Positions 17,241 to 26,804 of a DNA stretch of 64,000 bases are shown here, piece by piece; the first letter of the stretch is position 1; each line of letters starts with the position of its first letter. Below the pieces are notes generated by a model that ran no database searches, was not told the DNA's origin, and saw only the letters and a program-made list of their open reading frames with translations. This stretch comes from Neobacillus endophyticus (GTDB lineage: Bacteria; Bacillota; Bacilli; Bacillales; Cytobacillaceae): contig NZ_JABRWH010000001.1 of NCBI RefSeq assembly GCF_013248975.1, positions 1,598,501 to 1,662,500 of the forward strand, written 5' to 3'. Made by a program: the position numbers and the translations under genes.

Positions 17241-17612
17241 CTTCTCATTGGACCGTTTTAATACTTCATCGCTCAGCCCCAGTGAGCCGCCGATGATAAA
17301 AGCAATTTTGCTTTTTCCGTATGTAGCGAGTTTGTCTAATGTTTCTGCCAGTTCCTCAGATGATTGCATTTTCCCCTGAATGGCCAGGGCAATGACATAT
17401 GTGTCTTGGCTTATTTTTGCTAAAATCCGTTCGCCTTCCTTTTGCTTTACCTGAATCATTTCCAGTTCGCTCAATTCCTCTGGCGCTTTTTCGTCTGCTA
17501 CCTCGATCATGTCTACTTTTGCATAGGCAGTCAATCGTTTTAGATATTCAGCAATTCCCTGGATTAAATATTTTTCTTTTAATTTGCCAACCGTAATTAT
17601 GGAGATATTCAC
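17133..17612 (-). CDS. rlmH: 23S rRNA pseudouridine-1915 N3-methyltransferase RlmH
   Basis: RlmH is a 159-residue SPOUT-class enzyme that uses S-adenosylmethionine to methylate pseudouridine 1915 in helix 69 of 23S rRNA on assembled 70S ribosomes. Family signatures are the start [16 protein letters not shown], the cofactor-binding [15 protein letters not shown] knot region, and the end [23 protein letters not shown]. The length is normal. The gene (orfX in staphylococci, yydA in B. subtilis) is the classic insertion site of SCC elements, and here the second serine recombinase overlaps its 3' end antisense. It closes the htrA end of the wal region. Confidence 0.97.
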   Translation of the reverse strand: MNISIITVGKLKEKYLIQGIAEYLKRLTAYAKVDMIEVADEKAPEELSELEMIQVKQKEGERILAKISQDTYVIALAIQGKMQSSEELAETLDKLATYGKSKIAFIIGGSLGLSDEVLKRSNEKLSFSKMTFPHQLMRLILVEQIYRAFRINRGEPYHK

Positions 17613-17657
17613 AATCCACAGCCCTTTATTTTTTAATTACAAACAGCTTACAAACAA

Positions 17658-17849
17658 GATATCCACAGAAGTTATCCACATATACACATTTTTTGTCCAC
17701 ATTTTGTATGGAATCACTTGTTCGCCACAACATATATAGCTATATTTCGACAAAATTCACAGCTTGTTGATAAGTTATCCACATCTATTTTTGTTAACAC
17801 CGGAAATGTTTCATACTCATAGACAATTTTATCTAACGCAATATCCACA
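17658..17849. promoter_or_regulatory. DnaA-box cluster upstream of rlmH
   Basis: Five DnaA-box-like 9-mers lie within 192 bp. Two are exact TTATCCACA (17672-17680 and 17775-17783), and three have one mismatch (17658, 17693, 17841). All point the same way. B. subtilis has DnaA-box clusters outside oriC that titrate DnaA, and I recall one near yydA, the rlmH orthologue. The cluster overlaps the small CxxH/CxxC gene. Confidence 0.65.
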
Positions 17850-17872
17850 TGTTCCTCACAGCAATATACCAT
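17714..17872 (-). CDS. CxxH/CxxC protein, BA_5709 family
   Basis: This is a small (52-residue) protein of the Bacillus CxxH/CxxC family. A CCEEH near the N-terminus and a CEFC near the C-terminus are spaced to bind one metal ion, probably zinc. I prefer ATG 17872 (MVYCCEEHVDIALDK) over the longer in-frame start at 17959, because family members begin here and an AGGTG ribosome site sits upstream. The function is unknown. It lies between htrA and rlmH, its usual neighbourhood, and its DNA carries two DnaA boxes. Confidence 0.8.
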   Translation of the reverse strand: MVYCCEEHVDIALDKIVYEYETFPVLTKIDVDNLSTSCEFCRNIAIYVVANK

Positions 17873-17965
17873 CTCTTTTTCACCTGCCAAACCATTTATA
17901 CCACTATTTTTACCTAGCCATCTTGTGACAATACCTCCACAAAACGCCTTCATCATCATACCACA

Positions 17966-17994
17966 AAAAAAGAGAGTGAATCACACTCTCCCGT
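17966..17994 (-). terminator. terminator of htrA
   Basis: On the minus strand GAGAGTG and CACTCTC pair around a 6-base loop, with a run of seven Ts right after. It lies next to the htrA stop codon. Confidence 0.85.
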
Positions 17995-19239
17995 TTATTG
18001 TGTACTACTTCCCGTCAGTGTTAATGATGTTTCAAGAAGCTTACCATTTCGATAAAATTTAATCGTCATTTTTTGGCCGACTTTCTTTTTCTCATATAAG
18101 TGTTTCCTCAGTTCAAGAACGTCGTTAATTTTCTCTCCGTCCATTTCAACAATGACATCCAACTCGTGCAATCCTGCTTTTGCTGCAGGAGAATTTGGCT
18201 CCACACTTCGGACAGCCACTCCATAATTCACATTAGAAGGGAGCTTTAATGCACTTGATTGATAGTATGCAGGTATTTCATCCACAGATTTGAGATCTAC
18301 TCCCATATATGGCCGCTTGACACTGCCATATTTCTCAAGATCATCAATAATTGGTTTTGCTGAGTTGATCGGAATCGACAATCCAATTCCTTCTACCGCA
18401 TTCTGGGCAATTTTCATCGAATTGATCCCGATGACCTGGCCTTCCATATTGATTAAAGCACCGCCGCTATTTCCTGGATTAATGGCGGCGTCTGTTTGTA
18501 ATACTTCTGCTTGCCAATCCACAGTGCCATCTTGATTGATATCCACCGGAATTGTCCTTTTTAAACCGGAGATAATCCCCTGGGTAACAGAACCTGAAAA
18601 GGTTGGACCAAGCGGATTTCCGATTGCTACAACCGGTTCCCCAAGTTTTAACGTATCAGAATCTCCGAAAACAGCAACATCTGTGACTTTACTTCCGTCA
18701 ATTTCAAGCACAGCTAAGTCAGACCAAATATCACTGCCCAGTAAACGGGCTGGAAGTTTAGTTCCATCATTCAGTGTTACCTCCAGCTTGTTCGCGCCCT
18801 CAACAACATGATGGTTCGTCACGACGTATGCCTTATTTCCTGCCTTTTTATAGATGACACCAGAGCCCGACCCAGCTTCTTGTTCCGAACCATTGTTGCT
18901 ATTATCGGACCAAAAGTTGGATTTGGTTGCTTGAATATTGGTAACACCTACGACAGCATTCTCCGTTTTGTCAACGGCTTTTGTTGTATCTGTCGTTACT
19001 TCATATGCCTCCTGTTTATGAACCATATTCTGCGAATTATTATTAGTTGTTCCCATGTCTGTACTTCCGTTTGGTTCAACTCTATATGGAAGCATTCCCT
19101 GACTCGATAAGATCGGTATCGCAAAAATAACGATCAAGGCTCCAAGAATAGCTCCAGTTAAACTGGCAATAAAAAAGCCGCCTTTGCTGCGTGAGTGCCC
19201 CATATAGCGATTTGGCGATTGATCATCATAATACCCCAT
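17995..19239 (-). CDS. htrC: HtrA/DegP-type membrane serine protease (YycK/HtrC)
   Basis: This 414-residue quality-control protease is anchored by one N-terminal membrane segment (about residues 22-42, FFIASLTGAILGALIVIFAIP), with the active part outside the cell. The chymotrypsin-like triad is visible as His in TNHHVVEG (about 142), Asp in SDLAVLEI (about 173) and Ser in NPGNSGGAL (about 258). One PDZ domain follows (about 310-405, with VEPNSPAAKAGLHELDVIVEMDG). It degrades misfolded exported proteins. It is the last gene of the wal region as in B. subtilis, but a 270-bp gap with hairpins separates it from walJ, so it is probably transcribed on its own. Confidence 0.93.
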   Translation of the reverse strand: MGYYDDQSPNRYMGHSRSKGGFFIASLTGAILGALIVIFAIPILSSQGMLPYRVEPNGSTDMGTTNNNSQNMVHKQEAYEVTTDTTKAVDKTENAVVGVTNIQATKSNFWSDNSNNGSEQEAGSGSGVIYKKAGNKAYVVTNHHVVEGANKLEVTLNDGTKLPARLLGSDIWSDLAVLEIDGSKVTDVAVFGDSDTLKLGEPVVAIGNPLGPTFSGSVTQGIISGLKRTIPVDINQDGTVDWQAEVLQTDAAINPGNSGGALINMEGQVIGINSMKIAQNAVEGIGLSIPINSAKPIIDDLEKYGSVKRPYMGVDLKSVDEIPAYYQSSALKLPSNVNYGVAVRSVEPNSPAAKAGLHELDVIVEMDGEKINDVLELRKHLYEKKKVGQKMTIKFYRNGKLLETSLTLTGSSTQ

Positions 19240-19414
19240 TTATTTCACCATTCCTCTCTTTCAATATGACTGCCATCTCTATTCATTTGTCCATAAGGTC
19301 CCCAAACAAAGCAACAGTTCATTAAATCTTTCAAACTCTATTTATATTTTTTAAAAGAAAACTCGCAAATTGCGCCCCCCAAAAGGGCAAAGACTAAAGA
19401 CGTAGTTGTATCCA

Positions 19415-19500
19415 TCGCTGATAGGAACACTTCCTATCGGCAAAAAATAAAAAAGAGTGAAGACTATAAAAATGAATAGCCTATCACTCTTTTTTTCCAA
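19415..19500 (-). terminator. terminators after walJ
   Basis: A hairpin AAAAAAGAGTGA/TCACTCTTTTTT spans 19449-19495, and a second small stem, GATAGGA/TCCTATC, lies at about 19420-19438. Both are downstream of walJ and separate the wal operon from htrA. Confidence 0.65.
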
Positions 19501-19512
19501 TTTTTCAATATA

Positions 19513-20307
19513 TTATACCGCGGTCAAGATCGTTGGAGTTTTGGGATCTGTATCGTATAGATCAAATTGTTCTCCAACAATGATTCCGCGGCTATGAAGC
19601 GTTTGTGAAACCGACATTCTGGCCAAATCCTTCATGTTATTGTCGAGACTTAAATGGGCAAGATACACTCTTTTCGTCCTGTCTCCAATAACATCACTCA
19701 TGGCAAAAGCCGCATCTTCATTAGAAACATGGCCGACGTCACTTAAAATCCTTCGTTTAATGTTCCAAGGATATTTTCCCATCCTCAGCATTTGCACATC
19801 ATGATTCGACTCAAATACATATACATCCGCGTTGGTAATAATGCCTTTCATCCTGTCACTAACATAGCCCGTATCTGTGATAAGCACAAGTTTTTTCCCT
19901 TCATGATGGAAAATATAAAACATTGGTTCTGCCGCATCATGGGAAACACCAAATGATTCAATGTCCACAGAGCCAAAGCTTTTGACTGTCTCCATATTAA
20001 AAACAAACTTCTGCTCCGTTGGGATCTCTCCAACCAAGCTATCCATCGCCTGCCATGTTTTTGCATTCGCATAAACGGGCAATTTGTATTTGCGGGCGAG
20101 AACACCAATTCCTTTAATATGATCACTATGTTCATGTGTGACGAAAATGGCGGAAAGCTTGCTAATGTCGCGGTCAATTTGCTGAAAAAGTGTTTCCATC
20201 TGCTTGCCGCTAAACCCGGCATCTACTAAAAAGGAATGCTCTTCAGATTCTACATAAAAAGCATTACCCGTACTTCCGCTTGCCAGGATGCTATAACTAA
20301 AAGACAT
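19513..20307 (-). CDS. walJ: WalJ/YycJ metallo-beta-lactamase-fold hydrolase
   Basis: This 264-residue protein has the metallo-beta-lactamase fold. The metal site is seen as [10 protein letters not shown] (HxHxDH, near residue 60) with later ligands in [16 protein letters not shown] and LAHLSLDN. YycJ proteins are reported as dsDNA 5'-3' exonucleases and linked to mismatch repair and to coordinating cell division with replication. It is the last gene of the walR-walK-yycH-yycI-walJ operon, 6 bp after yycI, and the length is standard. Confidence 0.93.
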   Translation of the reverse strand: MSFSYSILASGSTGNAFYVESEEHSFLVDAGFSGKQMETLFQQIDRDISKLSAIFVTHEHSDHIKGIGVLARKYKLPVYANAKTWQAMDSLVGEIPTEQKFVFNMETVKSFGSVDIESFGVSHDAAEPMFYIFHHEGKKLVLITDTGYVSDRMKGIITNADVYVFESNHDVQMLRMGKYPWNIKRRILSDVGHVSNEDAAFAMSDVIGDRTKRVYLAHLSLDNNMKDLARMSVSQTLHSRGIIVGEQFDLYDTDPKTPTILTAV

Positions 20308-20313
20308 ACTTCC

Positions 20314-21114
20314 TCACTCCACACTTGTTTTTTCGTCACTATTAAACTGGATAATTTGTCCCTCAAACGCATTTACGAACAGGCTTTCCTTGTCATTAAT
20401 GACAAAGCGCCATGTAGGGGTCAGCACTTGAGAAGCTGCTAATTGCACAAGCGTTGAGTATCCCAGTTCAATCTTTGTTATATTACTTTTCGGCTTTAAT
20501 ACTCCCTTTTGATGCAACGTTTCAATCGCCTTTAATGGAGGGAGGATTTCCTCTTTGGCCGTTAACTTTTCAAATCCCTCCATATAGGTTTGCTGGTAGG
20601 ACACAAGTTGATTTCTCGGATTATAATAAAACGTAATCATTCCATTGATATTCTGGTATAATGGTGAATCCTCAAACTGTTGAAAATAAGTTATGGTCCT
20701 GGCTTTATCATCCTTTTCCCAGAATTGATACTTGTCGCCATAAAGGACATCATCCTTTAAAAAGCCAGAAAGATCCACTGGGTCGAACTTGGAGCTGAGC
20801 TGCAGCGGCTTCTCAAGCGATACTTGAAGAGTTGTTGCTGAATCGCCGCTTATGGCAGCCACTTGTCCTTTGAGCTTGGCAACATCATTTTTGGTAAATA
20901 CTTTTGGCTTTGCACTAAGGTATTGCGCCTTAATTTGAGCCTTTGGCAGATCAACATATTTAATGCCGTCAGCTTTTAATTTTTCCTCAAATGGAGCCTC
21001 CGTTGCAATTTCATATTTATTAGCATCACGAATCGTCAGAAATTGAAAGAGTAAATACACGTCTAAAATCAAAAATGTCACGATAAAAATCGTTTTGATT
21101 TTACTCCAATCCAT
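20314..21114 (-). CDS. yycI: YycI, regulator of WalK
   Basis: This 266-residue membrane-anchored protein has a single N-terminal segment (about 8-28, IKTIFIVTFLILDVYLLFQF) and an extracellular domain of the YycI type. In Bacillus it forms a complex with YycH and WalK at the membrane and restrains WalK activity. The order walK-yycH-yycI is preserved, with the yycI start overlapping the yycH end by 14 bp, so the genes are coupled. Sequence conservation in this family is low, and the call rests partly on synteny. Confidence 0.9.
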   Translation of the reverse strand: MDWSKIKTIFIVTFLILDVYLLFQFLTIRDANKYEIATEAPFEEKLKADGIKYVDLPKAQIKAQYLSAKPKVFTKNDVAKLKGQVAAISGDSATTLQVSLEKPLQLSSKFDPVDLSGFLKDDVLYGDKYQFWEKDDKARTITYFQQFEDSPLYQNINGMITFYYNPRNQLVSYQQTYMEGFEKLTAKEEILPPLKAIETLHQKGVLKPKSNITKIELGYSTLVQLAASQVLTPTWRFVINDKESLFVNAFEGQIIQFNSDEKTSVE

Positions 21115-22429
21115 GCATCATTCCTCCCAGATCATCCGTCGTTATCTCGCTCCAAGTTTTATCATATCGATAAAACCAGGCTGGTTCTAAGAGGATCAGC
21201 CTATTTTCACTCGAATCTCTTTCCATCTGATATCCGATGACTAAGTCTTCCAGAAGCTCGGGCCTAAAGTTCTTCTTACTTAACAGCATCTTCAAAGCAT
21301 CATGTCCTGAAGGCAGTGTAACCATTTGCATCTCAGATGTCAGCGGAAGATCCAGCGAGATATTTGGCCGTACATATTTATTGATTTCGTTTTGGCCCCA
21401 CATTTCTTCAATTTCCGAAAGTCCTGTATCATTAAATACTGGGTACCCATTCATGCTATATAATCGGAAGGAAACCGAGCTTCTATAAATATTTTGCGAA
21501 ACATAACGAAAATCGTCTGTCCAGCCGCCATGTTCATTGACAAAATCGATACTTCGTTTCACTAAATCGTAAGGCGTATCAATAAAATTATCTTCCGCAG
21601 TTGGATTCACATACAGAAGCATATTGCTTTGGTTATTGACTGTCATTTTACTGGAGCCGTTCGTATACTCTTCACTATGTTTTAAAATACTTTTTTGCAC
21701 AAAGCTTGGGTCGCTGAAAAGAGCATCCTTGAACTCTTCTGAATTAAGGGGTGACAGGTAATACTTATAGGTGGTCACCTTTGTTTCATCGTTTGGCAGG
21801 AAAAAGGTTTGTTTTTCAGATGCTTCATAAGCGAAATAACGTGGATAATGAGCGGCATTTTTTACAAACTCACGGTTAAATTGATTGACATTAGCCAGTG
21901 ATATATGCCCCATATACACCTTTTGGCTATCAGTGGAAACAAAGTAAGCCACCCCATTTTCCTTCTCGCTGTTCCCTACATTGATCACAATTCGATTAAA
22001 AGTGAATGAAGGGAGCTTCTTCGCTTCAATGTTCAGTACACTGCGATATAATTCAATCGGCACATCTCCAGCAAAGTCAATCTCCGCTTTTCCTGGCCCG
22101 TACATTAATTCTTTTATGCTAGTCACTTTGGAGGTAACATCCTTGATATCGGTAAACGTCCACTTGCTTAGCTCTTTGATCACTTTATCAAGTTCTCCGG
22201 GATTATTGGTCCCATAATGTTCACCCTTTATATGGAAAAGAATCAGATCCGGCTGAACAATTTTTTGAACTTCTTGCTTCTCGCTTAATGTTACCTCTGC
22301 TACATAATTACTGCCTTCCATTGTTTCATAGTGAGGCTGGTACGTCCAAAGGTTCCAGGTTAGTAGAATGCTTAGCATGACCAATATTGTTAAGACTACT
22401 GATTTAATCGTCTCATATCTCATGACCAT
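21101..22429 (-). CDS. yycH: YycH, regulator of WalK
   Basis: This 442-residue protein has one N-terminal membrane segment (about 10-28, VVLTILVMLSILLTWNLW) and a large external portion. With YycI it contacts WalK in the membrane and tunes its kinase activity in cell-wall control. It overlaps the walK stop by 10 bp. The internal ATG two codons later (MRYETIKS) has a more normal spacing from GAGG and may be the true start. Length and order match B. subtilis. Confidence 0.92.
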   Translation of the reverse strand: MVMRYETIKSVVLTILVMLSILLTWNLWTYQPHYETMEGSNYVAEVTLSEKQEVQKIVQPDLILFHIKGEHYGTNNPGELDKVIKELSKWTFTDIKDVTSKVTSIKELMYGPGKAEIDFAGDVPIELYRSVLNIEAKKLPSFTFNRIVINVGNSEKENGVAYFVSTDSQKVYMGHISLANVNQFNREFVKNAAHYPRYFAYEASEKQTFFLPNDETKVTTYKYYLSPLNSEEFKDALFSDPSFVQKSILKHSEEYTNGSSKMTVNNQSNMLLYVNPTAEDNFIDTPYDLVKRSIDFVNEHGGWTDDFRYVSQNIYRSSVSFRLYSMNGYPVFNDTGLSEIEEMWGQNEINKYVRPNISLDLPLTSEMQMVTLPSGHDALKMLLSKKNFRPELLEDLVIGYQMERDSSENRLILLEPAWFYRYDKTWSEITTDDLGGMMHGLE

Positions 22430-24249
22430 TCATCCTCTTCCGTACGATCGTATGGAAGTGAAAAAGATATGGTGGTTCCTTTTCCTTCCTCACTGGTTGC
22501 CCAAATATGCCCTCCATGTGCATTTACAATTTCTCTGGCAATGGCTAGTCCTAAACCCGTACCGCCCATTTTCCTTGATCTTGCTTTATCGACACGATAA
22601 AATCGATCGAAGATTTTTTCAATATTTTCTTTTGGAATTCCAATCCCTTGATCTGAAATACTGACGATTATTTGATCTTCCATATCTTGCATCACGAAGG
22701 TAACCTGACCGCCTTCAGGTGAATACTTTAAAGCATTTGAAATGATATTGTATAAAACCTGAGTCATTTTATCTTCATCAACTTCTACATAGATTCCATG
22801 GTCCGGAAGCAGGCGTTTAAAGGTGACATTTTGCTCTTTTGACATGGCAAATCGATCAATAATATGGTCAAAGAATGGTACAAAGTTTACCCACTCCGGC
22901 TTCATTTGATAATCTGTACTGTCCATTTTCGAAAGGGTCAGCAAGTCATTGACAAGGCGTATCATTCGTTCTGTTTCCGTTCTAGTTACTTCTAAAAAGT
23001 TCGGGGCAATTTCTTCATCCCGCCATGCTCCATCTGCGAGTGCCTCCAAATAGCTCCTCATAGTCGTTAACGGTGTTCTTAATTCATGGGAAACATTGGC
23101 GACAAACTCTCTTCTTTCAGTTTCAATTTTTTCCTGTTCGGTAATATCGTGCAGTACAGCAATTAATCCGTTGACGAATCCAGTTTCTTTTTGAATAACT
23201 GAAAAACTAGCCCGGAGAATATACGATTTCTTCTTTGTGCTGTAGTCTAAAATTAAAGAGCCCTCTTCCTCTAACAAATCTTCAAATGTATGGGTTCCTT
23301 CCAAATCTAACAAAGAAACCATCGGCTGGGACAACACTGTTTCACGTGAAACATTCAACATTTCCGCTGCGGGGTCATTGATTAAAATTACTCTGCCTTT
23401 GCGATCTGTGGCGATAACACCATCGGTCATATGTGAAAGGACAGAAGATAGCTTTCTTCGTTCACCTTCTGTCATTGCCTGAGCTTCCTGAAGCTTCTTT
23501 GTTAAATTGTTGAACGTAACTGCCAGAGTCCCAATTTCATCATTGCCATATACTTTTACTTTGCGAGAAAAATTCCCCTTAGCCATTGCTAAGGCCTGCT
23601 TCTTCATATCGGCAATCGGTCTGGTAATCGTTTGTGCCAATAAAATACCTAAAGCAGCTGTAATCGCCAGGGCAATACCCGTTCCTGATGAAAAAATATT
23701 ATTGATGGTCTTCATCTGTTCAAAAACACTTTCAATTTTTGCAACAAGATAGATGACTCCAATTACCTTTTTGCCAGATTTAATCGGAGTGGCAAGCACC
23801 CAAATACGGTGCCCTGTTTGTGGATCAATTAAAATACTGCTTTGGTCCTCTTCTAAAACCATGGCTTGTTTAATGCGAAGGACTGTCGTTCTTTCACCCA
23901 CAACCCCTTGATTATTCGGATCAGATGTCCCAAGGATTTTTAAGGACCTGCCCTCAATAACTTGAACCTCCGAGATATCTACCGCTTTAAAATCACGAAG
24001 CATTTTTTTGATTTCTTCCTCAAGTGTAGGGTCTTCTGGCTTTCTTTCCTTTTCCATTTCCTCACGAATATTGTAAGCAAGCAAATTTACTCGTTCTTTG
24101 AGCGATGTTTGAAAATTAGTTCTTAATGTCTGCTCGAGCTGCTTGACGAAATACACCCCGATAATTTGCATCGCTACTAATATAAGGAGCACATAGATGA
24201 TGACAAACTTTACATGTATTGATCGAAAGAAACCAAGCTTTTTCATCAA
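22420..24249 (-). CDS. walK: sensor histidine kinase WalK
   Basis: This is the essential cell-wall homeostasis kinase, 609 residues. Two membrane segments (about 13-32 and 185-205) flank an extracellular sensor domain. They are followed by HAMP, PAS (about 265-330, VIATDRKGRVILINDPAAEML) and the HisKA phospho-acceptor VSHELRTPLTT (His near 388). The ATP-binding region shows the N box (NALKYSPEGG), DQGIGIP, and GGTGLGLAI. It phosphorylates WalR to control autolysin and division genes. It lies 6 bp after walR. The gene contains a perfect parS site at 23338-23353. Confidence 0.97.
   Translation of the reverse strand: MMKKLGFFRSIHVKFVIIYVLLILVAMQIIGVYFVKQLEQTLRTNFQTSLKERVNLLAYNIREEMEKERKPEDPTLEEEIKKMLRDFKAVDISEVQVIEGRSLKILGTSDPNNQGVVGERTTVLRIKQAMVLEEDQSSILIDPQTGHRIWVLATPIKSGKKVIGVIYLVAKIESVFEQMKTINNIFSSGTGIALAITAALGILLAQTITRPIADMKKQALAMAKGNFSRKVKVYGNDEIGTLAVTFNNLTKKLQEAQAMTEGERRKLSSVLSHMTDGVIATDRKGRVILINDPAAEMLNVSRETVLSQPMVSLLDLEGTHTFEDLLEEEGSLILDYSTKKKSYILRASFSVIQKETGFVNGLIAVLHDITEQEKIETERREFVANVSHELRTPLTTMRSYLEALADGAWRDEEIAPNFLEVTRTETERMIRLVNDLLTLSKMDSTDYQMKPEWVNFVPFFDHIIDRFAMSKEQNVTFKRLLPDHGIYVEVDEDKMTQVLYNIISNALKYSPEGGQVTFVMQDMEDQIIVSISDQGIGIPKENIEKIFDRFYRVDKARSRKMGGTGLGLAIAREIVNAHGGHIWATSEEGKGTTISFSLPYDRTEEDEWS
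23338..23353. promoter_or_regulatory. parS: parS site inside walK
   Basis: TGTTTCACGTGAAACA is a perfect 16-bp palindrome matching the Spo0J/ParB loading site consensus. It lies within the walK reading frame, on the origin-proximal left arm. Confidence 0.92.
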
Positions 24250-24255
24250 AGAGCA

Positions 24256-24966
24256 TTACTCCTGTTCAGGATTCCGCAAATAATATCCAACTCCGCGTCG
24301 CGTTACAATCCAAGCTGGATGGCTGGGAGTATCCTCAATTTTTTCCCTTAATCGTCTTACTGTTACATCGACGGTTCGGACATCACCATAGTAATCATAG
24401 CCCCATACGGTCTGTAGCAGGTGCTCCCTCGTCATGACCTGGCCAATATGCTGCGCCAAATAGTAGAGCAATTCAAACTCCCGGTGTGTCAATTCGATCG
24501 TTTCCCCGCGTTTTGATACAACATATGCGTCCGGGTGAATAACCAGCGAACCAATGGCAATTTCATTTGTATCATTTTCTTCTTCTGCTTGGGCAATACT
24601 TGTATTATGGCGGCGTAGATTAGCTTTTACTCGAGCAATTAATTCTCTTGTACTAAACGGCTTCGTTACATAATCATCAGCACCAAGCTCAAGACCAAGC
24701 ACTTTATCAATTTCTGAATCCTTTGCAGTCAGCATAATGATCGGCATATCATATTTCTTCCTGACTTCACGGCATACTTCCATGCCATCTCTTAATGGGA
24801 GCATTATATCTAATAGAATTAAATCCGGTTGGATTTCCTCCACTAATTGTAAAGCTTCATTTCCATCATAAGCACAGTGAACACTGTACCCTTCTTTTTT
24901 TAAATTAAACTGCAGAATATCTGCAATCGGCTTTTCATCATCAACAACAAGAATTTTCTTTTCCAT
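24256..24966 (-). CDS. walR: response regulator WalR
   Basis: This is a 236-residue OmpR-family regulator. The receiver domain (1-120) has the acidic pair DDE at 9-11, the phospho-acceptor Asp in LILLDIMLP (near 53), and Lys in VTKPF (near 102). The winged-helix DNA-binding domain follows (about 132-232, [16 protein letters not shown] and [14 protein letters not shown]). With WalK it controls peptidoglycan hydrolases and is essential in most Firmicutes. It heads the wal operon, and its promoter should lie in 24967-25080. Confidence 0.97.
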   Translation of the reverse strand: MEKKILVVDDEKPIADILQFNLKKEGYSVHCAYDGNEALQLVEEIQPDLILLDIMLPLRDGMEVCREVRKKYDMPIIMLTAKDSEIDKVLGLELGADDYVTKPFSTRELIARVKANLRRHNTSIAQAEEENDTNEIAIGSLVIHPDAYVVSKRGETIELTHREFELLYYLAQHIGQVMTREHLLQTVWGYDYYGDVRTVDVTVRRLREKIEDTPSHPAWIVTRRGVGYYLRNPEQE

Positions 24967-25448
24967 ACCATTTCCCCCTTCTTCAATCCTATATTTTTAC
25001 AAATGAAGTGAATAGTCATGGTTATTCTATTTTACTTTACCACTGTTTCGGCTTAAATTCATCTTTTACTAGCAATTCACATTAACTGGAAGAAGTAAAT
25101 AGAAAAAGCCTCTAGTAATCAGACTAGAGACTTTCTTCTATTTATTTTGCGGCTTAAGAGAGAGGATTGGGCGAAACTAGTATTAGCCTAGTTATGGTTT
25201 TTTAGCCGATCGGACCTCCTTTGAAGTGAATACGCGTAACAAGGACACGACTGATATCTCCCCCGAAAAAATCTGCAGAAGTACTTTGCTGAATTGGATA
25301 TGTAATGAATACTTTCGTACAAATTTAAAGAAAAACACCATTGATTTTTCCAAAAATACACAATCTTTACACTCTTATTACACGGAGTTAATACTATCCA
25401 AACATTTTTCTTATAAAATGGTGGAAACAAAATTATTGGAGGGATTGG
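24967..25448. other. divergent intergenic region walR/ugd with a terminator-like hairpin
   Basis: It should hold the wal operon promoter (minus) and the ugd promoter (plus). CTCTAGT/ACTAGAG at 25110-25129, flanked by A- and T-rich runs, is a likely bidirectional terminator, and a weaker AACTAG/CTAGTT stem lies near 25178-25196. I see no gene. Confidence 0.5.
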
Positions 25449-26789
25449 ATGAAGATCACCGTTACTGGAGCAGGATATGTTGGGCTTGTCACAAGCGTTT
25501 GTCTAGCTGAATTAGGACATCAGGTAATAACTACAGACATTCAAAAAGAAAAAATCGAAATGCTCCAAAATGGCATATCCCCTATTTATGAACCAGGATT
25601 ACCATCGCTCTTAGAAAAAAATCTTGGTAACGGAAGACTTCGTTTTACAATGGATCCTGACCTCGCTTATTCCGATGCGGAAATCATTTTTATTGCTGTG
25701 GGGACGCCCGAAACCGATAACGGTTCCATTGACTTGAAATATCTATATGTGGCTGCTTTTACAATCGCTCACCATATTGAAAATGATGTGGTAATTTGTA
25801 CAAAGAGTACGGTTCCGGTTGGAACAAATGACATCATTCATCAGATCATTAACAGCCGTAAACCCGATAATATTCTAGCAGAAGTCGTGTCTAATCCGGA
25901 ATTTCTCCGTGAAGGTTCCGCTGTGTATGATTTCTTTCATGGTGATCGAATCGTGATCGGAACAAATAATCCTGAAGCAGCCAATATAATGGAACAACTT
26001 TATCTCCCATTGAAAATTCCGATATTAAAAACAGATCTTAAAAGCGCTGAAATGATTAAATATGCCTCCAATGCCTTTTTAGCAACAAAAATTAGTTTTA
26101 TTAATGAAATTGCCAGCATTTGCGAAAAAGTTGGAGCAAATATTGAAGAGGTAGCATATGGAATGGGCTCTGATAAAAGAATTGGATTCCCCTTTCTCCA
26201 AGCAGGGATTGGTTTTGGTGGCTCTTGTTTGCCAAAAGATACAAATGCCCTTTTACAGCTTACTGGATGTAATGAACAACGTTTTGAATTGTTAGAGGCA
26301 GTTATGAAGGTAAATAGACGCCAGCACTCCCTTCCAATTGTGAAGGCAAAAGAACTACTAGGGCCGCTGCAAAATAAAAAGGCAGCCTTACTTGGTTTAG
26401 CCTATAAGCCTGATACAGATGATGTACGAGAATCCACCTCCCTCATTATCGCAAAGGAGCTGCTTGAGGAAGGGGCATATGTAACAGCCTATGATCCCGT
26501 TGCTACTCCTAATTTTCAGAAAATGATGGGGAATTCCATTTCCTACGCTTCCGATATTCCCTCTGCACTACATGGTGCCGATTTTGCTATTATTGCGACA
26601 GAGTGGGATCAAATTAAGCATGTTCCGTTGGATGTATTTTCAACCAATATGAAACGCCCAATTATTATTGATGGGAGAAACTGCTATTCCCTTCAAGAAG
26701 TTCAAAAATACCCTATTACGTATATTTCTGTAGGAAGACCTGCCATTGATCAGAAGGGGCAAATCATAAAGGATGGATCATTATTTTAG
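25449..26789 (+). CDS. UDP-glucose 6-dehydrogenase
   Basis: This 446-residue enzyme oxidises UDP-glucose to UDP-glucuronate with two NAD+. It has the N-terminal Rossmann motif GAGYVGLVTSVCLAELGH (residues 7-24), then the central STVPVG and SNPEFLREGSAV. The catalytic cysteine lies in GFGGSCLPKD (near 260), and the C-terminal UDP-binding domain contains GLAYKPDTDDVRES. The length is typical (TuaD/Ugd family). The start ATG has GGAGGG upstream. It heads a plus-strand cassette with a PAP2 phosphatase and a GT4 glycosyltransferase, against the direction of its neighbours, which suggests an acidic glycolipid or teichuronate-like product. Confidence 0.95.
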   Translation: MKITVTGAGYVGLVTSVCLAELGHQVITTDIQKEKIEMLQNGISPIYEPGLPSLLEKNLGNGRLRFTMDPDLAYSDAEIIFIAVGTPETDNGSIDLKYLYVAAFTIAHHIENDVVICTKSTVPVGTNDIIHQIINSRKPDNILAEVVSNPEFLREGSAVYDFFHGDRIVIGTNNPEAANIMEQLYLPLKIPILKTDLKSAEMIKYASNAFLATKISFINEIASICEKVGANIEEVAYGMGSDKRIGFPFLQAGIGFGGSCLPKDTNALLQLTGCNEQRFELLEAVMKVNRRQHSLPIVKAKELLGPLQNKKAALLGLAYKPDTDDVRESTSLIIAKELLEEGAYVTAYDPVATPNFQKMMGNSISYASDIPSALHGADFAIIATEWDQIKHVPLDVFSTNMKRPIIIDGRNCYSLQEVQKYPITYISVGRPAIDQKGQIIKDGSLF

Positions 26790-26804
26790 AAAGGAAAGAA
26801 GCCA

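Noticed and set aside
24219..24437. Plus-strand frames overlapping walK and walR
   Set aside because: Shadows of strongly conserved minus-strand genes, without ribosome sites.
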